A stretch of DNA of 64,000 nucleotides from UBA5314 sp035560815 (GTDB taxonomy: Bacteria; Bacillota; Syntrophomonadia; Syntrophomonadales; Syntrophomonadaceae). The stretch covers positions 1-64,000 of the forward strand of contig DATMYR010000070.1 of the NCBI GenBank assembly GCA_035560815.1, read 5' to 3'. The notes beneath the pieces were generated by a model, which was given only the letters and a program-made list of their open reading frames with translations, ran no database searches and was not told the origin of the DNA. Both the position numbers and the translations under genes were made by a program. Of this stretch, positions 1 through 8,033 are shown in pieces. Numbering within the stretch: the first letter of the stretch is position 1; the number at the start of each line of letters is the position of its first letter.

Positions 1-128
1 TCCATAGGTCCTACCACATAGTCCAACTTAGAATTTTGAATAAGTTCAATAACTTGGTCAACGATGCCATAGATCTTTTCTTCCTCAACTACCGGCAAAA
101 TCTGCAGGCTTAAGTTCGCGTTGGCCAC
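1..128 (-). CDS. thiamine-binding protein (MTH1187/YkoF-like), 3' partial
   Basis: Only the first 42 codons lie in the window; the gene runs off the left edge. It starts at GTG 128 with GGAGG about eight bases upstream (137-141), and begins MANANLSLQILPV, continuing through a segment ending in DYVVGPM. This matches the small ferredoxin-fold MTH1187/YkoF (DUF77) family, which binds thiamine, from the strand pattern ANxSLQxLPV and the xYxVGPxE turn. It is the fourth gene downstream of the TPP riboswitch on the same strand (after thiDE, thiC and the MBL gene), which fits a thiamine role. Family assignment is by eye from a short stretch. Confidence 0.75.
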   Translation of the reverse strand, partial: MANANLSLQILPVVEEEKIYGIVDQVIELIQNSKLDYVVGPM

Positions 129-151
129 AAAATACCCCTCCAATAATGTTT

Positions 152-302
152 GGGGACACACCTTCCGCTGCGGGTAGGGGACACACCTCCTCTTCGAGAG
201 AGGAATGTCCCCTTGTTACCGCCCTACAGGCGGTAAGAAACGAAAGACGTCCTTAATTAACGTCGGTAAGGAATGTCCCCATATACCGTCCTAACGGGCG
301 GT
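152..302. repeat. REP-like GGGGACA element, copy 1
   Basis: Palindromic element with GGGGACACACCTTCC at one side and GGAATGTCCCC at the other. It contains the hairpins TTACCGCC/GGCGGTAA and ACCGTCC/GGGCGGT. Its first 65 bases, with a few leading bases (148-216), are identical to a stretch starting at 2591. It lies between the MBL gene and the thiamine-binding gene. No transposase is adjacent. Confidence 0.85.
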
Positions 303-327
303 GCATGTCAGTGCCATGATCTAATCT

Positions 328-1086
328 TTATATCATTAAGCTATCATCTTGGAGGTATTGACGGTTCAGGTTATCGAAGGCCCGGTCGTGGCCGGGAATG
401 ATAATATCCGGGAAACGGGCGATGAACTCTGCATTCTGAAGAAACAAGCGGTTATTATAATGCAGGCCTATCAAAGGATCTTCCCGCCACAAATCACGGT
501 GATACAAAGCGTCTCCCGCTACCACCAGTCTACGGGTTTTGCCCTGCAGCAACACGGCCAGGCTGTCAATAGAATGTCCGGGGACCTGCAGGAGGGAGAT
601 ATATCCTGGCAGATGCGGATCATCCTCCAAAAACTCAATTTGTCCATGATCCCCAACCAGGCTGGCTGCAGGATATTCCTGCACTAGTCCTTTTAAATCC
701 CGGGACAATTGATGAGTCATATGATCAACAACCCGGCCTATAGCGCGTAGAGCAGCCAGGGGATCTTCACTTTCCTGCAGCATCTGGGAGAAGCTATATT
801 CGTAAGCCAATTCCCGGCGACTGACAAGGATGCGGGCATTGGTAAAAAGTCGATTGCCACCGATATGATCGGGGTGCAGATGGGTGTTTAAAACCAGACT
901 AAAATCTGAAGGAGCATACCCATATTCTGCAAGCTGCTCTAGCAAATCAGGATTGCCCGCCATTCCCGTATCAATGATGGCCAGATTGCTGTCCTCCAGT
1001 TCCAAGATGGTAGAACTTACTGGAACATCACGAATGATTATATTGTCAGTGTCATGCACCACAGTAGTAATCATGGTGACTCTCAC
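328..1086 (-). CDS. MBL-fold metallo-hydrolase
   Basis: 252-residue metallo-beta-lactamase-fold protein. The metal site is visible as THLHPDH (near residue 68), then a His in PGHS, an Asp in AGDA and a His in IPGHD. These are the ligands of a dinuclear Zn or Fe site in the hydrolase/lactonase branch. No signal peptide is seen, so it is probably cytoplasmic. The GTG start at 1086 has AAAGGAAG seven bases upstream. It sits between thiC and the thiamine-binding gene but is separated from both by REP elements, so membership in the thi operon is uncertain. The substrate is unknown. Confidence 0.85.
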   Translation of the reverse strand: MRVTMITTVVHDTDNIIIRDVPVSSTILELEDSNLAIIDTGMAGNPDLLEQLAEYGYAPSDFSLVLNTHLHPDHIGGNRLFTNARILVSRRELAYEYSFSQMLQESEDPLAALRAIGRVVDHMTHQLSRDLKGLVQEYPAASLVGDHGQIEFLEDDPHLPGYISLLQVPGHSIDSLAVLLQGKTRRLVVAGDALYHRDLWREDPLIGLHYNNRLFLQNAEFIARFPDIIIPGHDRAFDNLNRQYLQDDSLMI

Positions 1087-1113
1087 AAAGTGTCTTCCTT
1101 TCGTTTATAGCAT

Positions 1114-1290
1114 GTGTGTCCCCTATCTGATTGCTTTCGTTCGACTATATTTCTTACATCCACGGCCCCCAGGGCCGTCAAGGGGACATTCCTTACCGCT
1201 GGGTATCATGTGCTTTGCTATGGCCAATATACTTCCGGGAGAATCATCCTCACTCATTACGGCACAGGCCCAGGGAAGGTGTGTCCCCTA
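1114..1290. repeat. REP-like GGGGACA element, copy 3 (encodes thiC tail)
   Basis: Contains the hairpin ACGGCCC/GGGCCGT (about 1162-1178), the core GGGGACATTCC (from 1182) and the closing GGAAGGTGTGTCCCC (to 1288). The last 12 codons and stop of thiC lie inside this element, so the C-terminal residues GDTPSLGLCRNE are repeat-derived. Confidence 0.8.
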
Positions 1291-2569
1291 TCCTTATATA
1301 CTTATTTATAAGGTCTATCGCGCAGAATTCTCCGCACATGGAACAGACATCCTGTGGTTCAGGATTACGTTCAGCGCGAACTTTTCGGGCTCTCTGCGGG
1401 TCTAATGCCAGATCCATTTGCTTTTCCCAATCCAAATCCCTACGTGCTTCAGCCATGGCTAGATCCTTTGCCCAAGCACCGGGTACTCCTTTCACGATAT
1501 CGGCAGCATGGGCGGCAATACGTGAAGCCATAACTCCTTCACGAACATCTTCGGCAGTAGGCAAACCCAGATGTTCCGATGGTGTAACATAGCACAAGAA
1601 ATCAGCGCCCGCAACCGCCGCCAGCGTACCACCAATGGCCCCAGCGATGTGGTCATAGCCGGCCGCTACATCGGTAACCAGGGGTCCCAGAACATAGAAA
1701 GGCGCGTTATAACAAAGTCGTTTCTGCAGTTTTACATTGGCCTCAATTTGATCGTACGGGACATGCCCCGGGCCTTCCACCATGACCTGCACCCCGGCTG
1801 CACGCGATCTCTGGACGAGTTCCCCCAGGGTCATCAATTCTTCCAATTGGGCACGATCCGTGGCATCAGCCAGGCATCCGGGCCGCAAACCATCTCCCAA
1901 ACTCAAGGTAACGTCATGCCTCTTACAGATCTGCAGAAGTTGATCAAAACGAGCATATAATGGATTCTCCTCACCCCGGTGCAGCATCCATCCTGCCGTC
2001 ATAGCCCCACCCCGGCTTACGATGCCAAGCACGCGGGGCTGGTTCTTTAGTTTCTCCACAATACTGCGGGTAACGCCGCAATGGACGGTAATAAAATCCA
2101 CCCCGTGAGCAGCATGCTCTTCAATCACTTGGAATAGTAGATCAGCGTCCATTTCCACAACCGGTTTATTTTGCAAACGGGTTCGAACAGCTGCTTCATA
2201 AATAGGCACTGTCCCCACCGGTACGGGGCATCTGGCCAGAACTTCCCGGCGGCACTCCTGCAGTTCGCCTCCAGTGCTCAAATCCATGATGGCATGCGCC
2301 CCGGCTGCCAGGGCTACATCCATCTTTTCCACCTCATTTTCCCAATCGGGAAAAACCGGGGAGGTGCCTAGATTGGCATTTACTTTGGTCCCTAGACCAT
2401 ACCCTATGCCACAGGCTTTCAGGTTCTGGTGGTTCTCATTAAAGGGGATGACCACCAACCCACTGGCTACTCGCTCTCTGATGGTTTCGGCTGAAATCCC
2501 TTCCAACCGGGCCACTTCCTGCATTTGGGGGGTCACTTCCCCTCGTATGGCTCTTTCTAATTGGGTCAT
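1250..2569 (-). CDS. thiC: phosphomethylpyrimidine synthase ThiC
   Basis: 439-residue radical-SAM enzyme that rearranges aminoimidazole ribotide to hydroxymethylpyrimidine phosphate in thiamine synthesis. Diagnostic features are the GTVPIYEA and VDFITVHCGV segments, SRGG, EGPGHVP, GPLVTDVAAGYDHI and the C-terminal cluster motif CSMCGEFC. It is the short clostridial/archaeal form without the long N-terminal domain. The start is ATG 2569, preceded by AAGGAGG; an open frame continuing upstream to 2806 runs through a REP element and is not coding. The last 12 residues read into another REP element. It follows thiDE downstream of the TPP riboswitch. Confidence 0.97.
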   Translation of the reverse strand: MTQLERAIRGEVTPQMQEVARLEGISAETIRERVASGLVVIPFNENHQNLKACGIGYGLGTKVNANLGTSPVFPDWENEVEKMDVALAAGAHAIMDLSTGGELQECRREVLARCPVPVGTVPIYEAAVRTRLQNKPVVEMDADLLFQVIEEHAAHGVDFITVHCGVTRSIVEKLKNQPRVLGIVSRGGAMTAGWMLHRGEENPLYARFDQLLQICKRHDVTLSLGDGLRPGCLADATDRAQLEELMTLGELVQRSRAAGVQVMVEGPGHVPYDQIEANVKLQKRLCYNAPFYVLGPLVTDVAAGYDHIAGAIGGTLAAVAGADFLCYVTPSEHLGLPTAEDVREGVMASRIAAHAADIVKGVPGAWAKDLAMAEARRDLDWEKQMDLALDPQRARKVRAERNPEPQDVCSMCGEFCAIDLINKYIRIGDTPSLGLCRNE

Positions 2570-2594
2570 AATAAGTTCCTCCTTAATAAGGTTT

Positions 2595-2806
2595 GGGGAC
2601 ACACCTTCCGCTGCGGGTAGGGGACACACCTCCTCTTCGAGAGAGGAATGTCCCCTTGTGCCGCCAGTAAGATCGAGGAGCATGCGCAGCACGCGCCCGA
2701 TATTACAAGTGCCTGTGGTGCGCCCTACAGGCGGTAAGAAACGAAAGATGTCCTTTGTTAACGTCGGTAAGGAATGTCCCCATGTTGCCTCCCTAACGGG
2801 GGGCAA
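2595..2806. repeat. REP-like GGGGACA element, copy 2 (expanded)
   Basis: Same element as 152-302 but with an extra segment of roughly 60 bases (about 2661-2721). The terminal hairpin here is TTGCCTCC/GGGGGCAA, where copy 1 has ACCGTCC/GGGCGGT. Stem bases differ on both sides and still pair. It separates thiDE from thiC. Confidence 0.85.
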
Positions 2807-2921
2807 GGCATGAAAGGAACCCTGCTCCTATTCGCCGTCCAAACAGCATTCTTGCATCCACCGCCCACCAGAGCGTACCACAGGCACTTGTAACATCGGT
2901 CGCACGCTCCTCGATCTTACT
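2667..2921. repeat. imperfect inverted repeat, arms about 50 bp
   Basis: Arm 2667-2721 reads AGTAAGATCGAGGAGC... and arm 2872-2921 is its near reverse complement, ending ...GCTCCTCGATCTTACT. The spacer is about 150 bases. The two arms are the internal parts of two neighbouring REP elements in opposite orientation. Confidence 0.75.
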
Positions 2922-2929
2922 TACGGCCA

Positions 2930-2981
2930 AAGGGACATTCCTTAATTAACCTCGTCGCGATCGAGGAAGATGTGTCCCCTA
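2930..2981. repeat. REP-like GGGGACA element, copy 4 (overlaps thiDE stop)
   Basis: AGGGACATTCC at one end and GATGTGTCCCCTACCC at the other. The thiDE stop codon TAG (2981-2979) is the TAG of the element edge GTAGGGGACA. Confidence 0.8.
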
Positions 2982-4460
2982 CCCTATGATTTTCATAAAA
3001 TTTCGTATTACCTGGCCTGGGTCATCGGCACCTAAAATAGCGGAGATGACGGCCACACCAGCGGCTCCTGCTTGTAGAAGCGGGAAAGTATTCACGGGTG
3101 TAATACCGCCAATGGCGATAACCGGCACCGGAAAACGAGCGGCAATATCTGCCAGGAGCCCAGGTTCACAGGCCTCCACCTTACATTCCTTACTGATCGT
3201 CGGGTAAACCGGTCCTACGCCTAGATAATCCGCGCCAGCTGCCACGGCTGCTTCCGCCTCACCCATGTTTACAGCGGATACTCCGATGATCTTTTCTGGT
3301 CCCAGCAAGGCCCGGGCCATTTGGGGCGCAAGGTCATCCTGCCCGATATGAACACCATCCGCGCCTGACGCAATGGCTACATCGACCCGGTCATTGACAA
3401 CGAAGATAGCGTTATGTTCATGACAAACCTGGCACATTTGCCTAGCTCTATCAATCAGTTGCCTGGTATCGCCGTCTTTTTCCCGCAGTTGAATTAAGGC
3501 CGCTCCATTTTTTACTGCCAACCTGGTTAACTCCACATAATCTTTTCCCTCACACAAGGGACCGCCGAGAATCACATTCAAGAGTGGGGATGCTGGTAGG
3601 CGTGGTTTATCACCCCAGTTTTGAAAAGATGCGGCCCTAATCTCCAAAATATCAGGATCGGTCAGTTTTCCAGGAAAGAATGAAGCCAGGTGGTTTATTG
3701 GCCCCCGTCCCGCTCCCACCAAATAAGCGCAGCGCAGCCCAGTGGATACATATTTTTTTGCCAGGGCTGCAGCCGACCAGGGAGAAAGACCCCACGCTAT
3801 ACCAGCAGTCAGGGCGGCGGAAAAGGAGCAGCCGGTTCCATGTGTATGGGGGGTATCAATGAACGGCCCGCTTAATTCTCGAAACTCGAAACCATCATAG
3901 CAGGCATCAATGGACTGCTCCCCGCGGCGTATGCCAGTAATAATCACAAAATCAGCACCCAGCAGATGGAGTTCTCGGGCGGCTTTGTGAAGATCTCGTT
4001 TCTTTTCAATAGAAAACCCACATAATACCGATGCTTCATCAACATTCGGAGTAGTAAACGCTGACATAGGCAGGAGTTTACTCTGCAGAATCTCAACTGC
4101 GCCAGCCTCCAAGAGTCTGTCTCCACTGGTAGAAATCATCACCGGATCCACTACCAGAGGGGGAATTGGATAAGCTCTTAAACGGCTGGTAATTCGTTCG
4201 ATGATGGCTGAATCAAATAACATGCCGGTCTTAATCGCATCGGCACCTATATCGCTTAGAACTGCATCCAGTTGTTCCTCCACCAAACCCGGATCAACCC
4301 CGGCGCTGGACCTAACCCCTTGAGTATTTTGGGCCGTAATGGCAGTAATGACACTGGTGCCATAGACCCCCAGCGCAGCAAATGTATTGAGATCCGCTTG
4401 AATTCCAGCCCCTCCTCCTGAATCAGACCCGGCAATGGTCAATGCTTTCCTAATGTTCAT
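2979..4460 (-). CDS. thiDE: bifunctional HMP-P kinase / thiamine-phosphate synthase ThiDE
   Basis: 493-residue fusion. Residues about 1-265 are the ThiD kinase (AGSDSGGGAGIQAD substrate loop, DPVMIS, THGTGCSFSAAL anion hole), which phosphorylates hydroxymethylpyrimidine phosphate. Residues about 285-493 are the ThiE synthase (LIQLREKDGD, VVNDRVDVA, DGVHIGQDD, GVGPVYPT, AIGGI), which joins HMP-PP to the thiazole phosphate. The start is ATG 4460 behind AAAGGAGG; eight upstream codons in frame are excluded. It is first in the thiDE-thiC operon under a TPP riboswitch. Its stop codon coincides with a REP element edge. ThiG/ThiS/ThiH are not in the window, so the thiazole half is made or imported elsewhere. 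Confidence 0.96.
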   Translation of the reverse strand: MNIRKALTIAGSDSGGGAGIQADLNTFAALGVYGTSVITAITAQNTQGVRSSAGVDPGLVEEQLDAVLSDIGADAIKTGMLFDSAIIERITSRLRAYPIPPLVVDPVMISTSGDRLLEAGAVEILQSKLLPMSAFTTPNVDEASVLCGFSIEKKRDLHKAARELHLLGADFVIITGIRRGEQSIDACYDGFEFRELSGPFIDTPHTHGTGCSFSAALTAGIAWGLSPWSAAALAKKYVSTGLRCAYLVGAGRGPINHLASFFPGKLTDPDILEIRAASFQNWGDKPRLPASPLLNVILGGPLCEGKDYVELTRLAVKNGAALIQLREKDGDTRQLIDRARQMCQVCHEHNAIFVVNDRVDVAIASGADGVHIGQDDLAPQMARALLGPEKIIGVSAVNMGEAEAAVAAGADYLGVGPVYPTISKECKVEACEPGLLADIAARFPVPVIAIGGITPVNTFPLLQAGAAGVAVISAILGADDPGQVIRNFMKIIG

Positions 4461-4569
4461 TTCCCATCCCACCTCCTTTACCAATCAAAGTGAGTCAACG
4501 GCAGTATTTCTTTTTACCTTGTTCCTTAGCACGGGCTTTTCGATACTCTGTTCCACAGCTTCTGCCACG

Positions 4570-4606
4570 AAAAAAGCCTCTTTACTCCTGAAACGGGGAA
4601 AAAGGC
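4570..4606 (-). terminator. intrinsic terminator of the TPP riboswitch
   Basis: On the minus strand GCCTTTTT pairs with AAAGAGGC (one G-U) around a 15-base loop and is followed by TTTTTT. It lies between the TPP aptamer and thiDE, the usual place for ligand-dependent attenuation. Confidence 0.8.
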
Positions 4607-4624
4607 CATAGCGTGTCAATAATT

Positions 4625-4710
4625 CAGCAATTCCTACGCTGGCATTACCCAGATCAGGTTAACGGGTCAGATGCAAAATCTTTCTCAGCCGACATTTCAG
4701 CTCCCCGATG
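4625..4710 (-). promoter_or_regulatory. TPP riboswitch (THI box)
   Basis: The minus strand carries GGGGAGCTGA, then GGCTGAGA, then ACCCGTTAACCTGATC and GGGTAATGCCAGCGTAGGAA. These are the conserved J3-2/P3 and P4-P5 segments of the THI element. It lies upstream of thiDE and is followed by a terminator. It should switch off thiDE-thiC when TPP is plentiful. Confidence 0.96.
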
Positions 4711-4738
4711 CGCTATTCACTTGTTCATCATATGGTAC

Positions 4739-5707
4739 TCAATTCCTGTTCATAATACAAGCTGCTTTTCGAGTAATCAGACTGCAGCATTCTTCAGTGA
4801 ACTGGACTTCAAAGCCCTGGCTGAGGGCATACCTGATGGTGGATTCATCCGGGTAGGCAATCCCATTTACACCACATTCAACTGCGGCGATTTCCACCTG
4901 GCGTTTGTATTGCCCAGCTGGTCGGGCGCAGCCTAGCGTCAAAGGGGTATAGGGATGCAACATTCTCGCATTGGCTATCACCTGGGCAACTTCACCGATC
5001 TGCGGTGGTTGAATTTCAGCCATTACTGTTCCCCTGCTGGGGGTTAGTATCACCAGTACAACTGTCTCGGGCTCGATTTCCCGAATCATTTCCAATGCCC
5101 GTATTTCTCCGACGATTTGCCCATAATGCAAACCAATTACCACATGAGGCGCCAGGTTTAATCCAGCTTCACAACAGTATTGCATTGACTTCAGGTAATC
5201 AACAGGTCTGCGCTTCAGATGATAGACCTGGGTAATGGACTTTTCATCCCCGATCACATCGATCAAGACCTGATCCACTCCGGCTTCTTTTAATCCGAAA
5301 GCTGTCTCGGGTTTGACCAGGCCGCCATGAACCAGAACCTTCAATCCCATCGTTTTAGCATACTTCATAACTTCAATATATGGAAGTAATGGCACCTCAC
5401 CGTCTGAATTAGCTCCTCCGCTGACCAGGATGCCGGCTGTGTCTTTTTCCAGGAGCTTGTCAATTAAATGCCGCAATGCTAAAGGCGTTAACGCACCTTC
5501 CATAGTCTCTAATAAATGACCATTGCAATGGTCACAGCGGCAGGCACAAGCCCCACCGGTCACACTTATATTAACAAAAGAAGAGGCATGGTTTGTATAA
5601 TAACGGTTATCATAATGCTTGGCCCCGGGAACGGAGAAGCACATTACCGGTTCATATTGTTGTCGTATTGCCCAGGCCTGTTGAACTAAAAGATTCTCAT
5701 TATCCAT
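4739..5707 (-). CDS. radical SAM protein, LipS2/LipS1-like candidate lipoyl synthase partner
   Basis: 322-residue radical-SAM protein with the CX3CX2C cluster motif at C54, C58 and C61 (ACACRCDHC) and the GGAN/S-type SAM-binding turn after it (LVSGGANSDGE). It overlaps the end of the other radical-SAM gene (5700-6827) by eight bases, so the two are translationally coupled. Directly upstream in the operon are a two-domain lipoate ligase and a GcvH-like lipoyl carrier. The order carrier, Lpl(AB), radical SAM, radical SAM is that of the LipS1/LipS2 lipoate-assembly pathway described with sulfur-oxidising Hdr systems and in archaea. Role inferred from context; a BioB-like or other radical-SAM reaction cannot be excluded. 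Confidence 0.7.
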   Translation of the reverse strand: MDNENLLVQQAWAIRQQYEPVMCFSVPGAKHYDNRYYTNHASSFVNISVTGGACACRCDHCNGHLLETMEGALTPLALRHLIDKLLEKDTAGILVSGGANSDGEVPLLPYIEVMKYAKTMGLKVLVHGGLVKPETAFGLKEAGVDQVLIDVIGDEKSITQVYHLKRRPVDYLKSMQYCCEAGLNLAPHVVIGLHYGQIVGEIRALEMIREIEPETVVLVILTPSRGTVMAEIQPPQIGEVAQVIANARMLHPYTPLTLGCARPAGQYKRQVEIAAVECGVNGIAYPDESTIRYALSQGFEVQFTEECCSLITRKAACIMNRN

Positions 5708-6827
5708 GATCAGCTACCCCATCCCATATCTGGCTACTGATAATTTCGATATCCTGAGTGGCTGGCCTGAACGGATAATTACGCATGGGCTCACTGGCCC
5801 GTTCATTACCAAAGGGACGGTTGCAGGCAACTTGGCCGTCTTCCCCCGGACACCCCGAAGTCATAAAGGCAATACCCTTCTGCATGTAGGGCTCGATCTC
5901 TACCCCAAACCCGACGATCTGCCCTTTTGGAGAATATTCTATAACCTTTTCATCAATAATTCCTTCATTGATTAAATACCTGGCCATTTGGATTCGACGG
6001 TAGGTTCCAAGGTGCGGCTGGGGATGGTTTTCCAAGAGACTGCCCCCCTCTGGAAAGAAAGAGAACAAGTGGGTTAAGGCCCCAAGCTGATAGGCGTGGC
6101 TAATGGTTTTTACCATTTCCTGCTCAGTTTCCCCTAAACCAACGATCAGGTGAACACCCACTGAATAAAGACCAAAAACTTGGACAGCAACCTGTACGGC
6201 ACCCCAGAATTGACCCCAACGATGGGGGCCTCCAACACCGGCACCCCTGTGCTTAATGAATAGATCTTCGGTGGCCGCATCGATAGCAATCCCCACCCGT
6301 TCAGCGCCTGAGGCTTTAATTTTCTGCAGGTCTTCCTTGCCCTTCATTACTGTGGGGGCCAGCAATCCGCTGACTGGAAGGCCAGTGACTTCCCGCACCA
6401 TCGCCATGATGGCACAGGTGTCCTCCAGAGCATGGCTATGGGTGATCATCGATACACACACGCGTTTGAAAGCGTGGGGCTTATTCTCCACCCTATCCAG
6501 TATTTCGGTCAAAGCATAGGTTGGCCACTTAACCCGGATAAAGGTTTTCGATGCATCCACTTGCCGGTTGTGGGCCAAACCGCAGTAACTACACGATGCT
6601 CGGCAGGCACTGGAATAGGTTAAGAGCAAATTCAAACAGGTGCATTGGGTATGGGGCATAAACCGGCCTGGCTCCAGTCCAAGACAAATGGCCCCCGCCA
6701 GGCTGGTCTGCACATATTCCGGACTTTCCATCACTCCTGGCATTACTTTTCCCTCCCTCCAATAAATCCTGTCAGGGCAGTTTCGGGAACACTTCTTACA
6801 GAATAATTCACCCAATAATACTTTCAT
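5700..6827 (-). CDS. radical SAM protein, LipS1/LipS2-like candidate lipoyl synthase partner
   Basis: 375-residue radical-SAM protein. The SAM-cluster motif is CRASCSYC (C75, C79, C82). Extra cysteines C10, C13, C17 (CKKCSRNC) and C62, C64 could bind an auxiliary cluster, as expected for a sulfur-inserting enzyme. The start is ambiguous: ATG 6827 has only a REP palindrome and no good ribosome site in front, whereas ATG 6743 has GGAGGG seven bases upstream but would remove the first Cys motif. I keep 6827 because the extra segment looks like protein. It is coupled to the second radical-SAM gene downstream. The lipoyl-synthase role is inferred from gene order. Confidence 0.7.
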   Translation of the reverse strand: MKVLLGELFCKKCSRNCPDRIYWREGKVMPGVMESPEYVQTSLAGAICLGLEPGRFMPHTQCTCLNLLLTYSSACRASCSYCGLAHNRQVDASKTFIRVKWPTYALTEILDRVENKPHAFKRVCVSMITHSHALEDTCAIMAMVREVTGLPVSGLLAPTVMKGKEDLQKIKASGAERVGIAIDAATEDLFIKHRGAGVGGPHRWGQFWGAVQVAVQVFGLYSVGVHLIVGLGETEQEMVKTISHAYQLGALTHLFSFFPEGGSLLENHPQPHLGTYRRIQMARYLINEGIIDEKVIEYSPKGQIVGFGVEIEPYMQKGIAFMTSGCPGEDGQVACNRPFGNERASEPMRNYPFRPATQDIEIISSQIWDGVADHG

Positions 6828-6829
6828 GC

Positions 6830-6962
6830 TTACCGCCCATTGGGCGGTAACAAGGGGACATTCCTTACCGCTTAGCAGCGACTAGTTCTCTGTAGCAAAT
6901 ATGATGCTTGGAGATCTTCCATCCGTCATTACGGCAAAACCCGAGGGAAGGTGTGTCCCCTA
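6830..6962. repeat. REP-like GGGGACA element, copy 5 (between lpl(AB) and radical SAM gene)
   Basis: Begins with the palindrome TTACCGCCCA/TTGGGCGGTAA (6830-6850), then GGGGACATTCC and closing GGAAGGTGTGTCCCC. Its right edge supplies the TAG stop of the lipoate ligase (6962-6960). Its left edge is three bases from the ATG at 6827. It replaces the normal intergenic sequence inside an otherwise tight operon. Confidence 0.85.
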
Positions 6963-8033
6963 CCCTTCAACCCGCTCTATTGCAGTCCATACAGCCTGAA
7001 ATATATCCTCAGATGTCACTCCGGGGATAATAACGTTGTGGTCGCCCAAAAAGCGGCGGACATTGAATAAGAGATCATCCGGCTGGCTTGATGAGTTTTT
7101 CAGGGCGGCCTCTAAGTCCAGAATACTTCGTTCCGGGTAGGCAAAAAAGTCACCGGTTATAAATACATATTTAATCCGTTTTCGCTGCGGGTCGAGACGC
7201 AGAGAAACTCTAATTAACCCGCCTGGGCTCTTATAGTCTACTACCTGCAACTGACTTCCCTGGGAAGGCCGCGAACCTCTAATCCACTCATCTGACTGAA
7301 ATAGCGGTAGTTCCTGGTCTAAAAGTGATTGTTCGAAATCGCTTAGACCGCTGGGTTTCAGTTCCACTCCCAGAACTTCTGCAAAACCTTCTGCCATGGC
7401 TTTTTTAATGTCCTTCATAGGGGGGACATAACCCAGGACTTCGCGCAAACAGGTTACCCTTTCTTTAAATGACTGGACTTGTTTATTTTCCAGCTTCTTT
7501 AAAGGCAGTTTTAAACAGGCAATCATGGTATCCACATCAAAATCGGTCAAAATGGTGCCATGGTATAAAATGGAATTACCCATCTCGGTTCCTCCGGTAC
7601 CCGAGATCTTTCTCCCCCCAACTTCAATATCATTGTGCGGGCGAAACCGGGCTTGCACACCCAGCCGGCTAAGACCAGCAATCGCCGCTTCACACAAGAG
7701 GCTATACATATCCTCCAAACGCCTTGGTATGCCGGGTGTATCTTTTAGGGCAAATATCTCCCATCCCAACTGTCCTTCATCCATGTACAGGTTGCCTCCA
7801 CCTGATATCCGGCGGTTAATATCAATACCGTGCTCCTTACAGTATTCTTCTTCCACTTCCAGATTGACTGCCTGGTGGTAGCCTATCAGCGCACAATGGG
7901 GAGAGAATTCCAGAAAATGAATCGTGTCAGGAACCATGCCGCGGCTGCGCGCCGTAAGGATCACCCTCTCCAGGGCCATATTGTAGGCTGCAGATTGCTT
8001 TCCGGTATCCAGTAGCCGCCAGACCTTCTTCAT
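6960..8033 (-). CDS. lipoate-protein ligase with C-terminal domain, Lpl(AB)-like
   Basis: 357-residue BPL/LplA-fold ligase. RRISGGGNLY (the Gly-rich substrate loop) and the catalytic-lysine region GGRKISGTGG lie in the N-terminal two thirds. About 110 further residues form a second domain like LplB/Lip_prot_lig_C. Such two-domain proteins attach octanoate or lipoate to a carrier via acyl-AMP. The start ATG 8033 overlaps the GcvH-like stop as ATGA, behind GGGGGAG. Its stop is formed by a REP edge. It is the second of two ligases in the operon and is followed by the two radical-SAM genes, matching the sLpl(AB)-LipS1-LipS2 arrangement. Confidence 0.85.
   Translation of the reverse strand: MKKVWRLLDTGKQSAAYNMALERVILTARSRGMVPDTIHFLEFSPHCALIGYHQAVNLEVEEEYCKEHGIDINRRISGGGNLYMDEGQLGWEIFALKDTPGIPRRLEDMYSLLCEAAIAGLSRLGVQARFRPHNDIEVGGRKISGTGGTEMGNSILYHGTILTDFDVDTMIACLKLPLKKLENKQVQSFKERVTCLREVLGYVPPMKDIKKAMAEGFAEVLGVELKPSGLSDFEQSLLDQELPLFQSDEWIRGSRPSQGSQLQVVDYKSPGGLIRVSLRLDPQRKRIKYVFITGDFFAYPERSILDLEAALKNSSSQPDDLLFNVRRFLGDHNVIIPGVTSEDIFQAVWTAIERVEG

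Noticed and set aside
152..302. CRISPR array or direct-repeat array
   Set aside because: Repeats are palindromic REP-like elements at irregular positions without uniform spacers.
349..687. 112-codon plus-strand frame opposite the MBL gene
   Set aside because: Antisense of a clear metallo-hydrolase, with no ribosome site or family match.
2570..2806. 79-codon upstream extension of the thiC frame
   Set aside because: It consists of a REP element read through; the AAGGAGG site decides for ATG 2569.
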